A stretch of 64,000 nt of DNA from Crocodylus rhombifer (GCA_038503035.1 JAVSML010024356.1:201736-265735), one strand, 5' to 3'. Positions 36,991-48,394 are shown, counted from the stretch's first letter. Notes: generated by a model from the sequence alone, not told the origin. Numbers and translations are program-made.

Positions 36991-37149
36991 CAGCAGGAGA
37001 TAGAAAGACAGGAGTGGCAGAACCAATGTGTCATGGACCGAATCAAGAATCCAGAGCCACCCACCCCACATGGAAACACATGCCCAAGTTGCAACAGAGT
37101 CTGTCGATCCCGAAATGGCCTCATGAGCCATGTATGGGCCCACAGATAA
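36991..37149 (+). pseudogene. LINE C-terminal segment with intact C2H2 finger
   Basis: This is the last intact piece of the LINE frame. Before the finger it reads WQNQCVMDRIKNPEPPTPHG. The finger has cysteines at codons 37081-37083 and 37090-37092 and histidines ending in the HR-stop terminus. Spacing is C-x2-C-x12-H-x3-H, the canonical form. In the sister copy at 26224-26865 the same finger carries two stop codons. In LINEs such fingers are thought to help nucleic-acid binding during integration; that role is inferred. Confidence 0.75.
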
Positions 37150-37390
37150 GGTAACCATGGAAGCAAATCATCCTCCACTGTGAAGGATTGCTGAAGACAG
37201 GCTCAATTCTGAACTCAGTGTTTGGATTATGGGCCAGGAAGTTTGATATTATATTGTCCCAGACCTCAAGATTGGAGAACTTAAAAGTTTTGTGCAGTAG
37301 GCCATTACTTAAATCAACTGAAAGGCTGAAACTAAACAGAATGCAGAAACCCACTTAAGTAATGTAGCACAAAAGGAACTTGCACACAAG

Positions 37391-37929
37391 TACTGTATTT
37401 TTGCACATATAGTCCATGGGCTATACACTTTTTTACAAACTTGACAGATGGGTACGGGCTATAAAAGGGTGTGGGCTATGCAGAGTCTTTAGAACAGCAT
37501 AGCCCATCCCCACCTGCAGGCTGATGTCACGGCGGCGGTGAGCCCCGGCAGGATTGAGCGCGGCTGGCAGTGGTGGCGGAGAGTGGGGTTGCCTCTGGCC
37601 CCCCCCCACCCCCACCCACTTGCAGCTCCTCATCCCTCCCCTCCCCTGTACTACTTTTAGCTGGCTCCGGCTCCAGCTCCAGCTCCAGCCTCTGGCAGCT
37701 GTGCCCAGCAGAACCTGCGCTTCAGCACAGCTGGCAGTGGTGGGGAGCGGGGCACGCAGCTCCTCATCCCTCCCCTCCCCTGCAGCAATTAACACTGGCT
37801 GGCAGCGGGGCTCACAGCTCCTCATCCCTCCCCTCCCAGCAGAGCCCACACTTGAGCACCAGCTGGCGGCGGGTTATACACTGGTGCGGGTTATATCAGA
37901 GTGCGGGTTATTTGCGCAAAAATACGGTA
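37391..37929. mobile_element. Tc1/mariner-like non-autonomous element, GC-rich core
   Basis: The left end TACTGTATTTTTGCACA and inverted right end TACCGTATTTTTGCGCA form a 17-base terminal inverted repeat that includes the TA target dinucleotide on both sides. Subterminal 'gggctata/gggttata' motifs recur on both ends. The core (37530-37870) is very GC-rich with CpG and contains a repeated 'gcagctcctcatccctcccc' motif. Open frames on both strands are compositional. Confidence 0.8.
37621..37840. repeat. Degenerate tandem motif inside the element
   Basis: The block GCAGCTCCTCATCCCTCCCC occurs at about 37622, 37756 and, with one change, 37814. The spacing is uneven (about 134 and 58 bases), which suggests expansion or unequal exchange within the transposon core. 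Confidence 0.75.
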
Positions 37930-38369
37930 CCCCAAAATCTGTACTCCCTGCCTACTGATTTCTAAGTGGAGTCTCAATTTTTGCCTACAATATCCTAAAT
38001 AGCTTGTATTCTGACTCAGCTCATGACCCTGAGATCACCTTTTGCTTTTACTTAGGTTTATTTCAAAATGATAATGAAGGTGCCACCATTTTTTCTTATG
38101 TTACATAGACCTATATGAATAATAAACACTAATCAATCCCTACATTATCTACATTAAATCTAACACCCCTTAAAATATTTCTTCCCCATGGCACCAGTTT
38201 TGAAAGCAGTTTCAGTGTTCTAAAGTCAATGCATACCTGTATGTAACGGTTCCATAACCACATAGTATGAGTATGCATGCTGTATTTATCATATAACAAT
38301 AAATAAAATTAATCTTGTTTTCAGCTTATAATATCTTTTACTCAAGGGCTGCAATGTGCCTTTGCCAAG
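37930..38369. other. AT-rich unique stretch
   Basis: I see no gene or recognisable repeat here. Confidence 0.5.
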
Positions 38370-38480
38370 GTGGGCATGTATTATTATCCCCAGTTTTCAG
38401 GTGCAGAGACAGACAAAGAAATAAAGTAACCTGTCCAAGGTCATTCGGCAATCTGGGATGTCTCGAAGTGGGAAACTGTA
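38370..38480 (-). mobile_element. MIR SINE fragment
   Basis: Read in reverse, it matches the MIR body: 'attattatccccagttttcag', then the aged 'gagacagacaaagaaataaagtaac', then 'ctgtccaaggtcattcgg'. This order is the inverse of the core and 3' region of MIR, an old SINE shared by amniotes. Confidence 0.6.
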
Positions 38481-39409
38481 TTAATGTCAAAACCTGTGGC
38501 TTTCTTGCTCTATTTTCATACTTGTAAAGTGAAAATGTTTAACTATCAATTTGAACAAGAAAGCTAAACACATCTATTAGATGCTTTATGCATCTTAAAT
38601 ATAAAAATATATTCACTGAAAGGACGAAAACTTACTAACTTTAGGAATGAACTCGACTGGGTCTACCTAGATATGTCCTTGGAGCAGGTGCCTCAGATTA
38701 AGTTGATGTCAGGAACAGGTATGTCACACTCAGTGGACAAAACTGTCAGGGTTTTTTTGGATCAAAAACAAAACGGTCTCTCTCCAGCTTTCTGTGATAT
38801 CTGCTATCACCCACTAAGACAGTAAAATAGGTATAGAATAGCAGTAATTGTAAAGGTATCTTTTATAAGAACTGTAGAGAGAGAGTTTTTCCTGTGGGTT
38901 ATTTTCTGTTATAGGTTTAATGACATACGGTGAACAGTGCAACCTGAAGAATACCTTCACATCAAAAGATTTATTATTTTCCCCTTTAAAAATAATTAAA
39001 CCAAGAAACCATACAAAATAAAATATTATAGTAGTATTAAAATAAAGTTATTAGGACAAGCCATTTTACAGAGAACTGAGACCTATTAAAACTATAGCAA
39101 ACTTCAAATATTCCCCAATATTTTCATTAGAACTTGCAGAAAAATGTTTTAGCCAATGCCAATAGACACTTTGTCCCATAACCCACGAGAAATATTTTAA
39201 ACTGAAAATATCAATTATATATAAGGACCAGAATTTTACCTTTGATATTTATGGCCATCAGAGTATAGCAGAAATAGAACTCTAAATATCAGAGAGGAAA
39301 CCAATAATTGCAACTCAAAAGTGATATGCAAGCACTATAGTGTCTTTATATAACTAGAAAAAAAAAAAAACATAACAGCAATCTGTTAGGTAAAAATACT
39401 TTGCATTTA
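38481..39409. other. AT-rich unique stretch
   Basis: No gene is seen; there is a poly-A run near 39358-39371. Confidence 0.5.
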
Positions 39410-39524
39410 GGGCTCAATATTGCAAGGTGCTGAACAGTCTTCCCCCACAGAAGTCAAGGCACCTAACTATTCATGTGCTTACATTTAAGCACCTGCTTTA
39501 AAAGGCTTTTTTTGGACTAGGGCC
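39410..39524. mobile_element. Palindromic MITE-like repeat, copy B
   Basis: The left GGGCTCAATATTGCAAGGTG is mirrored at the right by (inverted) GGCCCTAGTCCAAAAAAAGC followed by CAGGTGCTTAAATG. It shares style and GGCYC-type ends with 16590-16794 and contains the 'agaagtcaaggcacctaac' block common in old amniote repeats. Confidence 0.45.
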
Positions 39525-40165
39525 AAATGGTCAGGCACCTTGCAGGGTTTCATTCTGGTAATATTTCAAAGCAGGCTGCAGCTATTAAAACAACCCTCAC
39601 AATATTTTTGTGAAGTTGGTGAACAGTAACGTCTCCAAAGGACATATGTGAATAGAAGCAGAGAGATCAAGAAAATAAATCTTTTTAATCCAGCAAAAAA
39701 GCCTGTACAATAATTTTCTACAAAGAAAACATTCCGATTGCTGACATAAAAGGTTTTTTGAACAAACAAAGTTATTTGTATTTTACTGAAAAAAATGTCC
39801 ACTACCGTTATCAAAAGCCAGGTAACAGTTGGTGATAAAACAGAATATTTCATAAAAGTTCTTCACTTCAAAGCTAACCTTAAGTGATGCTGCCACCTGA
39901 TCTTTTCCCTTATACGTTATAAAAAAAGATCAACAACTATTTTTTGCATGTGTTGGGTGGATACAACAGGAAACTGTCATACCAATATGCAATGCCCTCT
40001 CCCCTCTATACCATCAAAATAAAATTCAGGATACTACACTATATATAAAGGTAGGGAAAAAACAAAGATTCACAAAGTTTCTGCAAATCATTAAGGAAAT
40101 CTCATTCCTAAAAAGCCACAACCATAATCAGCTTTGGAAAGAACTGCAAAGCAGATAGTGGAAAA
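39525..40165. other. AT-rich unique stretch
   Basis: I see no gene or recognisable repeat here. Confidence 0.5.
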
Positions 40166-40831
40166 TACAGTATTTTCTCACATACAACACACCACTAAAT
40201 AAAACATACACCTTGTTTTTGGAAGGCAGAATGTAGAAGAGAGAGAGTCATGGCTGACTGTCTAACAGAGTAGAGGCAAAGTGTGGCAACCCAGGAGACA
40301 ATCTGGGAAAGGAAACAGACAGCAGGACATTCCTTGTGTGGCAGGAAGCTCCTGCTGCCTCACCCAGACGGTTTCTTGGGATGCCACACTACCTGAACAC
40401 CCTGTGGTCCTAGAAAGACCTATTCTGCGTCACACAAGGTTGTCCCATAGCCTTTGAAGGGCAGTACCAAGACTGTCCATTTTTTACTGTAAGTAGTTAT
40501 TTTTCACATACAAATTCACGTAAATAAAGTGTCACAAATCTCATCAAGATACTACCAGCAACTCACTTGCTGCATCAGGCACAGGCTACAGTGCTCTGCT
40601 AATACCTATAGTTACAAGGAAGTTAACACAGGACTTGGCCACTTCAGCTTGCTGAGCCAAGCGGGTGGCAGCCATCTTGGCAGCTGCATGGCATGCCGCG
40701 TCTCCAGCCATGCTTCTTTTCCAGCGAAGAACATAGTTTCGCCATTTAATACACACATGTTAATTTTGTGGGGGAGGACAGGACTGATTTAAATGGGAAA
40801 ATGTGTGTAATGTATACAAGAAAACATGGTA
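40166..40831. mobile_element. Tc1/mariner-like non-autonomous element
   Basis: The left end TACAGTATTTTCTCACATAC and inverted right end TACCATGTTTTCTTGTATAC, both including TA, are followed by 'aacacac' and 'attacacac' motifs. At 666 bases it has no transposase. Termini resemble those at 37391 and especially 44218. The interior differs from both. Confidence 0.75.
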
Positions 40832-42083
40832 TATTTTTACCCAAACAAGCTATCCACAACTAAGCAGTTTTACACATTTTCTGATGATTTAAGAAATGAA
40901 TTTTTAAGCATTCAAAATGTAAAACACCTTCTGAATGCCAAGTGCCTGATATATAACTTTTGTGCAAACTGATTTCTCCAGACAGTGAAATCAAATGTAC
41001 ATATCATCAAAATTCTCCTCACAAGGTTTACAAGAAGCTGTCAAAAGTCTTGATATGTATGCCAAACTGCAAAAATATTTTAATGTAATGAACGGAGTAA
41101 GTAAACACTTCTCAGTTGAGCTCAGTCCTCGATTCCCATACAACTAAAAAGTATAAAAAAAGATATATCAGCGCCAAGGACAAGAAAGAGCACAACCCTG
41201 TGTGCACAGGAACTGGCACTTACACTTTGCAGGGCTTATTTCTATCGCTAAACATGGAATAAGTTTGGCCAGACTTTGCTTCATAACTTTACTGGATTTA
41301 AGCTCTTTACTAATATTTTTGCTACAGTTTTCAACACCTGTGCTTAAGTAGATACTATGTAAATTAGTATAATCTTATTAGCTTTAAGTGGTCACATCTC
41401 CAAACATGGGAACTGCTGCTGCTTTATCCAATCAGCTTTCACTAATCTGCACACTAATAGTTGCTCTTGCTGTGCTTTGGGATTGACTGTTATGAGGTCA
41501 AAACGGTGATCTAAGCTAAAATAAAGAAACAATCCCCACCCCTTCCTGCCTTTGTTGGTGTTTTTTTCCTCATAAAGAGCAGCAACAATTTAATTCTAAC
41601 TTGTCTGGAAACCTAAAGTTACTGGATTTCTGCTTTTCTTTTACATTTTAAAGTTAATTGGTACAGCATACATATCACATGCACATGTTCCTAGTGCTCT
41701 CTATTACTTGCACTATCCTCTTAGATGTCTCACACTAGACATGTCTCTCTCTAATAGGAAGTACATCATACACTGTAAAAGCAAAATCTACTTAAATACC
41801 TGTAGAGATTACACACTAAAGCAAGCTAAAATTAGCTTTCCTTTAACAAATATTTCAGCACAATTTTAGTTTCTTATGTATATATGCCTATACTCAAACT
41901 GCTCTGTGCCACTGACATCACTGAAAGTTTTAGGAAATGTGTTCATTTAGCAAGGTTTAAATGAATCATTTGCAAAATGTTTTGACCCCTGTGGACAACA
42001 AAGAACAAATGATTACTATTAGGCCTCAAGCATAAGAGTACCAGAATAAGTATAAAAAATATTTGTTTTGTGGGGAACACAAT
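40832..42083. other. AT-rich unique stretch
   Basis: I see no gene or recognisable repeat here. Confidence 0.5.
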
Positions 42084-42091
42084 GGCTAGCA

Positions 42092-43010
42092 CAGGGGTAG
42101 GCAATGTTTTTGGCAGAAGTGCCAAAAAAACTGCAATGTCTACCTTGTAAGGTGCTGGAGTGTCAGCATGCCAGAAAAACAAAACCAGGGCAGGCAGGTA
42201 CATGGTAGGATACATTGCATATTAATATAGTTAATAATCATAAATGTTGCTTTTTCTGTAAATACCAAGTATTCTAAAAATTCTAAACCTGGTGACAATA
42301 AGTGAAACTACATATACTACCTTTGTTCTTGTGTATTCAGTTTTTTGTTAAGCATGTTGTGATGAGAGAAAGTTAAAGAAAAAACAAAAAGAGAGAAGAG
42401 AAAAAGGGGAGAGAAAGACAGAAAAAGGAGAGAAATGAGAAGAAATAGAAAAAAGGAGAGAAAAAAGAAAGAGGAGAGAAAATGAAATAGGAGAAAGGAG
42501 AGAAAAGTAAGAAAAAAAGGAGAGAGGGAGGGAGAGAAGAGAGGTAAAAAAGGAAAAAGATAGGGACTTACCAAAATCACAGCACAAGTGGGCTGCGTGG
42601 CAGCACCTTCAGTTTTGCAGGTTCCCTCGTAAGCCCCCCTACCACTGACTGGTGGAGGGGCTGTGCTTGCAGCTTACTCCTGGTTGGCAGGGAGGTGACA
42701 ACTGTAGTTTTAAATGTGGTGCCATTTTTGCCTCCCTGTCAAGGGACTCCAGCAGGCCCACTGCTTGCTGCTGACCAGTGGAGAGGCAAACACGGCTCCA
42801 CGTTTAGGATCACTGTTTTTGCTCCCCTGATGAATTGAGGAAGAGATACAATTCCTGTGGAGTGAGGTGGGGTGGCCCAAGTGGGGAGGGACCCAGGGCA
42901 CCAGGTGAGGGGGTCTGGGAGAAGCAGGGGAGCTACTTCCTGTGGTGTGCTAAAGAAAATATCTCCACCAGCCACTAACTGGCACTCGTGCCAGGGGTCG
43001 CCCATCTCTG
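42092..43010. mobile_element. hAT element with polypurine core
   Basis: The ends CAGGGGTAGGCAATGTTTT and, inverted, CAGAGATGGGCGACCCCTGG are flanked by GGCTAGCA (42084-42091) and GGCTAACA (43011-43018), 7 of 8 matching. Subterminal 'agtgcca' and 'ctcgtgccag' motifs face each other. The 919-base element contains a roughly 200-base GA tract (42364-42567), then a GC-rich block. No transposase is seen; minus-strand frames across the tract are long only because of its simple Ser/Phe/Leu composition. Confidence 0.9.
42364..42567 (+). repeat. Polypurine (GA-rich) tract
   Basis: About 200 bases of nearly uninterrupted A and G on the plus strand, built from 'ggagagaaa' and 'gaaaaag' words without a fixed period. 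Such tracts can form intramolecular triplexes. Confidence 0.9.
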
Positions 43011-43018
43011 GGCTAACA

Positions 43019-43994
43019 TTTATTTACTTTTTAATTACTTGACAAAAATGGAGCAGTAGCGTTATTTTAAGCCATTCACCTATTCAAAGGATGGGTTATT
43101 TCACGTCAGGAAATAGCCGACTTGAGGTTGATTGAATGTTCCATATAAAGACATTGACAGTCTCCTTTCAAATACTAATGAAAAACATTAATTAGACTAG
43201 ATAAATATTGATTACCTGCAACTGTTGGCTCAATGCAAGGTAATATGAAAAGATAGGTGACTGCAAACATTTCTGTAATTCCCATCAGACATGTGATATT
43301 CTGTATTAAAAACTGAACAAAAAAATTCTTCTGTGACAAAATTAAAAGACACACTTTTCTTCTAAGTGGATTCAAGCTATAGCATGAGAAAATGTTAACA
43401 TTTTCTGAGTCATATTTTCAAAACGCAGACAAAGTGGAAAATGAATTAGATATAGTTAGGTAGCAATGGAAAAACATTTACCTAACTAATATTGTACACA
43501 GAAGTTTCACCTACTCCTAAAATTATAGATAAGAACATTTTTTTGCAAGTCAAGTTGGAAATATTTGCATACTAAAATTGAACACTAGAAGAACCACTAC
43601 CTTTTTTATTTCTAAGACTATGTAATAAATAAGTTATTCTAGAAGGAGAAAGAATGTGTTAAAATAAAGTGTATAAACTTTATATTCTTCAATGAGATAT
43701 CCATTTTAAGTCACTAAAAACTTGAGAATACTATAATAATGCTTAAATATGTTTCTGCAATTTAAATAAGTGAACATAAAGTAACTCACTTCATTTCAGA
43801 AGTGTGAAACTTGTTCCTTCCCTGATTTTCTTCATCCATTGTATACACTGAAAATAACAGCAATATTTAACACATAATTTTTAAAATTTTTTATATACAT
43901 AATACTAGGATTCAACATACAAGATGAGCATGCATACACAACAAACACACGTGTCTAAAACACTACAACAACTTTATGATGTAATGTCAAAAAC
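43019..43994. other. AT-rich unique stretch
   Basis: I see no gene or recognisable repeat here. Confidence 0.5.
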
Positions 43995-44140
43995 ATCCTT
44001 GTGAGGTAGAGCGGCAGGTAATAATTATATCTATGCAAATGGAGAAGCTGAGAGACCAGTTCTGTGATTACCCTAAAACCATTAAGCAAGCCAGTGACAG
44101 AGCCGACAACAATTTGAATCCTAGTACGATACTCAATTCC
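43995..44140 (-). mobile_element. MIR SINE fragment
   Basis: Read in reverse, blocks match MIR: 'cttgtgaggtag', 'aaatggagaagctgagagacc', 'gcaagccagtgacagagccga' and 'aatttgaatcctagta', in that order. The aged sequence covers the core and 3' half. Confidence 0.65.
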
Positions 44141-44217
44141 TTTAGATAATTTTAAGGATACTCATCAATGGTAGAATGAGGATTCTTATAATTGATAAAA
44201 GGATTTTAAAGTAAACA

Positions 44218-44993
44218 TACCATATTTTCTCATATACAATACATACCTTTTCTTCCAAAATCAGCCCCCATTCCCCCAAAACTGGGGTATGTGTATTAAG
44301 TGGGGAAGCTGATTTTCTACCCAGGACAGAAGCATTCTGCTTTGACTCCTGTTGTGGTATTATTATCCAGGCAGCTGAGATAATGACTTAACTTAATGGA
44401 TCATTGTTCTTTACCCTACAGGTGTTAACAAGTGATTTCTCTTTTTCATAGAATCAGAGAAGAAAAAGGTCATCTAGTCCAATCCCCTGAGGATCATCCC
44501 TATCCAAACCATCCTAATACAAATCAGTAATCTAAACTCTACATAAGACTATTGTCAACCTTGACAGCACAGACCTAATTACCCTAACCTACCATAGGTA
44601 AAGCAGCCGAGCAGCCAAGGACCTGCTTTTAAAGAAGGTTGTTAATATATGCTCAAGACTTGAATGGTCTTTATAAAGCTAACCCTTTTAAGGGCAATTA
44701 TGCTGTCTGCTAGCTGTTCCTGGTCTTTCTTTCATTCCCCAGTTCTTTATTTCTTTTCAAAGTCTCCATCTCTTTTCAAAATCATTGATCCACCAATGGA
44801 AACCAGTCTTCAGCAGCTGCTAGGGTTTCAGCCTTACTTAAGCAGGAAAGGGAAGGTAAGTCAGTTGAAGATAAGGCTCTGTTCTTGTTCTATGCAGCCA
44901 TAACACCAGGGGGGAAAAAAATCTTCATTCTGCCTTTCATAAACAAATTGTGTATTATATTCCAAAGCATACTGTATTCAAGAAAATATGGTA
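44218..44993. mobile_element. Tc1/mariner-like non-autonomous element with nested CR1
   Basis: The left end TACCATATTTTCTCATATAC and inverted right end TACCATATTTTCTTGAATAC form a near-perfect terminal repeat of about 20 bases, including the TA target dinucleotide. Next to the ends, 'aatacatacc' and 'aatacacaat' motifs recur. The interior holds a minus-strand CR1 3' fragment (44449-44620), which inserted later. It is the same family as 40166-40831 by its ends. Confidence 0.8.
44449..44620 (-). mobile_element. CR1 3'-end fragment nested in the DNA element
   Basis: It begins with the CR1 terminus in reverse ('catagaatcagagaagaaaa' and 'ggtcatctagtccaatcccc'), then continues through a degraded tail. 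Only the last 170 bases remain. Confidence 0.65.
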
Positions 44994-47936
44994 TACCTTT
45001 ATTTTAAGGAAAATGCACCAGAAGTATTCTAGGGATACAAAACATACCACTGTTAATAATATGTACAATTTTGACCTGATGATCCCTGAGATTATCATTT
45101 TCAAGCACTTACCAACAAATAAAAATCTGTTTATGTTGACTACAGCACTTAAGAGTTGAAATTTTCTTTCAATCTATTTTATCCATCTAGAAAATTTAAA
45201 AACCTTGTTAAGTGAATTTATCAAGCTTCTACAGTAGCCACTGAACTATTTAAGTGCTTCAAACCTTTCATCATCAACTCTTTCCTATGGGTGCAGACAT
45301 GGCTAAAATGCATTGACTTGTACCAGGAAGAGAGATGCTTGAAGTAAAACCTAGTTCTGTCAAAACACAGTATATGATTCCATATTCATTTTTTTAAAGA
45401 CTTCATTATTAGTGTTTGAACTTTCTTTCCCCCAAAAAATTGTTATAACATTTATATCATCATCATCATCTGCTTCCAATTTCTAGTCTCAGTAAAAGTC
45501 ATTCTCAAAAACCGAAGGAAATTTTTTGCAAACCACAGATATAATAAAGTAACCTCCCTCAGTGGATTGGTCTAAAAGCCTTGATTGCCAATACTCCACC
45601 TCTCAACATCTGGCACAGGAATCAGATTACAAGCTAGGCAGCAAACTGAGAAGCGAGGAAGGAGAGAGAAAGGTAGTAGCTGGTTAACAGATACAAGCAA
45701 GTATGCCTTCTATGATGCCCATCTTTTACTTGATGTCACTATGTCAAGCTGATCTGAAGGCAAATCGCACACAAAATGAGTATCCATACCATCCTCTCCC
45801 TCCCTCTTTAATTGCATCCATGAAAAGCTGGTTACAACAAAATATCCTTCGATGACTTAATAACTGTAACTGTGCCAAAAGCACAATTAGAATTTATTGT
45901 GCTTCTAATTTTGTTAAGTGACAGCATAAAGTTCACAGAGAGAAGACAATCTTTATCCTGTATTCATAAAATTCTTCTGCTTTACATAAGCTAACAATCC
46001 AATTGCCAAATACTTCACAGGTAAACACCACAACATTTTAAATGCCGATTTTTAAACGACAGAGAATTTTTTTAACCAAATAAATAACGTGTACTATTTC
46101 ATTCAGTTTTTACACACATAAAAAGACTGTTGACACAAAGTTATGTTTAATAGCAAGTGTTTAATAATGTTAATGATAACTAATTTTGTTAGATCCCTTG
46201 ATAAAAAAATATATATATATATATATGCCCTTTTCCCAAATCCACAGCAAAATAATATAAAACCTTCCCCCTGGCATGTAGAGCTCAGCAGCCTACTATA
46301 GTCTGAAAGTTCAAAAATAATTCAAAATGTTCAAAATGATTTTCTGTTCAAATGCCAGCTTGGCAAACCAGTCAGGAAATCATTAAGTTAAATAACAACA
46401 ACAGAAGTTGAATTTTTTTGGCTAAACTGCTTGATGGTCCATACAAAAATGAAACAGGCAACTGCAAATACAAAAAACTTTCAAAGACGCACTGTATTAG
46501 AGTTACAAAACTGACTTCTCCTGTATGCCTGGTGTAATATGATCATAATTGCCAAGAAAGGGCAAGAGACTGACTACGTTAAATCCTGCCATCTGTAGGT
46601 GCTTTACGCAGCTCCGTTTGCTGTACAGTGAGGTCAAAAGTTTACAGTATTTTCACTTGTTCATAACCAATCACAGAACTCCTTGTTATGTGTAATCTTT
46701 GACCCATTCTCAAAGCATTACACAGTAATATGCTTATACTGAAAAGACCCACACATTTTAATAAGAATACACTTCTTGTTGGTTAGCTTAATAATTATTA
46801 TTTCCACATTCAGTAAGCATACTGAACATAAATTGTTCTTCCCAGTCCCCTGGAATGCAACTACACTTCATTTTTCCCTTTAAACTGCTACTGAAGCTCT
46901 GACTTCTCAATCAGGAGCAACGTGGAGGTAGTAACTGGAAAGCATTCACCACAGGACAGTAGTGTTAAAAGTAAGTGGACCCAACTGTTAAGTTGTACAA
47001 ACAGAGAGACAAGATGCTCCCTCACTCACTCCAATTATTTAAACTAGGCCTCACAATAAAAACACCAAAAGAATTTAGTCTTCAACAATTACAATTAATG
47101 ACTTGAGAGGTGTCACAAAGTTATCCCATTACAGAACACAGCAGATTAAAAAAGACTGATGAAATAAAAATCTCTTAAGCAGAAATTTATACTGGAGAAC
47201 TGGGTAGAGGGTTTTTTTCTCACTTTTATTAAAAGTATTTTAAAAATTGGCCTTACTATAACATAGATTTCTGCTAATTAGAATATGCCAAAGTAGACAG
47301 CTGGGCTTACTACCAAATTCACTTCTGACAGGCAGATGGCCCAAAAGCAACATTACAATATGTAGTGCTACCTTGATTATTTCCAAACTCCTTTATTCAC
47401 ACAACCATTAATTCCTAGAAAGTAATCATACAGCAATAGATAAATATCAATAAAAGCAAGCAGAGGGAGATAATGAAAGCTAACTTCAGAGAAAGGTGAG
47501 ATTCTTAATTGGAGGTTGTAGTAGTTTTTAAACCACATTTCTGTTACATGACAAACTACATCTAAAAAAAAAGAAAAAAAAAAATCACTTAAACTTATCA
47601 TCATACAGTCCTACAGGAAAGCACACAAACCACACAAAAGTCATGCATCCTTTAATATGAAAGGTAGGGGAGTACAGACGACACTTTTCTTATGTATGAA
47701 CAAACAAATATACAAACACTGTTTTGATAGTGACTCTTTTCTCCTACTGGTGTAATCTATTTGCGAGACCAAAATCTATAGGCAAGTCTTATGAAAAATT
47801 AAACAAATCTGTTTACGGTTACACAAAGTTCTGAATCAAAAGTGACTTGTTTGATTTTTCCTTATGTCTACAAATACTTACTCATCCAGCCAGGGAATAA
47901 AAACGATATTACATTTATTATCAAAGCAGTAGTTCT
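44994..47936. other. Long AT-rich unique stretch
   Basis: I recognise no gene or dated repeat. A (TA)n run of about nine units lies at 46209-46226. Confidence 0.5.
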
Positions 47937-48225
47937 CAACCTTTTTAGATTCAAGACACCCTTCATTAGGGTCAAGACACCCCTCAGAAAATGCCAGCTC
48001 TTACTTTTCACTTACTGTTTGACTTCTGAAAAATAATAGAGCAAGTATTTAATTGCAAAGAACTCAGGATAACTCAATGAGTCAGAACAGTTTTAACACT
48101 ATGAAACCCTATTTAAAATCTATACATTTATCTTGTGAATCCTGTTCGCACACTGTTGCACAACAGTGCTCACACTGTGCAGCACCCTTGACTGCATCTC
48201 AAGACACCCTGCTTGAGAATCAGTA
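47937..48225. mobile_element. hAT-Charlie-like fragment, copy 2
   Basis: The left end CAGTAGTTCTCAACC and inverted right end TACTGATTCTCAAGC are Charlie-type. The interior matches 30828-31126 ('ttgcaaagaactc', 'atttatcttgtgaatc'). It carries a tandem 'aagacaccc' motif near each end and a perfect palindrome CACTGTTGCACAACAGTG at 48151-48168. No clear target duplication. Confidence 0.75.
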
Positions 48226-48394
48226 GGCTAAGAATATTAAGCACTCTGATTAATTAACAGGAAACCGTGAATAATCAAATGAATACTAGTAGTTTGTGAT
48301 TGATTTATAGCCAAATATGTTTACATGCCACACACAAATAATTGTGAGCACCACAAACATTTACACTCAGAACAAACAGCATGCAACAAAAAAT

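Larger units (their letters stand above)
35053..37192 (+). mobile_element. APE-type LINE pseudogene with C-terminal C2H2 finger
   Basis: Reading across frames recovers, in order: LKPKDEGDLIKEKG and KEHFED (35070-35135); after a nested hAT, PTLDEVKKAIMQMENDKASG and ADGIPAKIFK (35470-35560); GNYRGITLLSITRKI (35670-35720); IFTALQLQKKCQEQHKYLYMAFIDLIKA (35817-35900), the first catalytic block with FID; TPTLFSIFLNVM (36085-36115); VIPTLMYRAETWTTYRRHLK (36600-36655); then a C-terminal C-x2-C-x12-H-x3-H zinc finger at 37081-37143 with stop TAA at 37147-37149. Many stops and shifts mean it is dead. Similarity with 26224-26865 ends near 37190. The reverse transcriptase resembles RTE-like proteins, but the C-terminal finger is a trait reported for Ingi/Vingi-type LINEs; I leave the clade open. 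Confidence 0.8.

Noticed and set aside
37433..37965. Frames of 130-138 codons in the CpG-rich block
   Set aside because: They lie inside a TA-flanked element and reflect a repeated pyrimidine motif.
42317..42587. Membrane-like Ser/Phe/Leu-rich minus-strand frames
   Set aside because: They are the complement of a polypurine tract, not transmembrane proteins.
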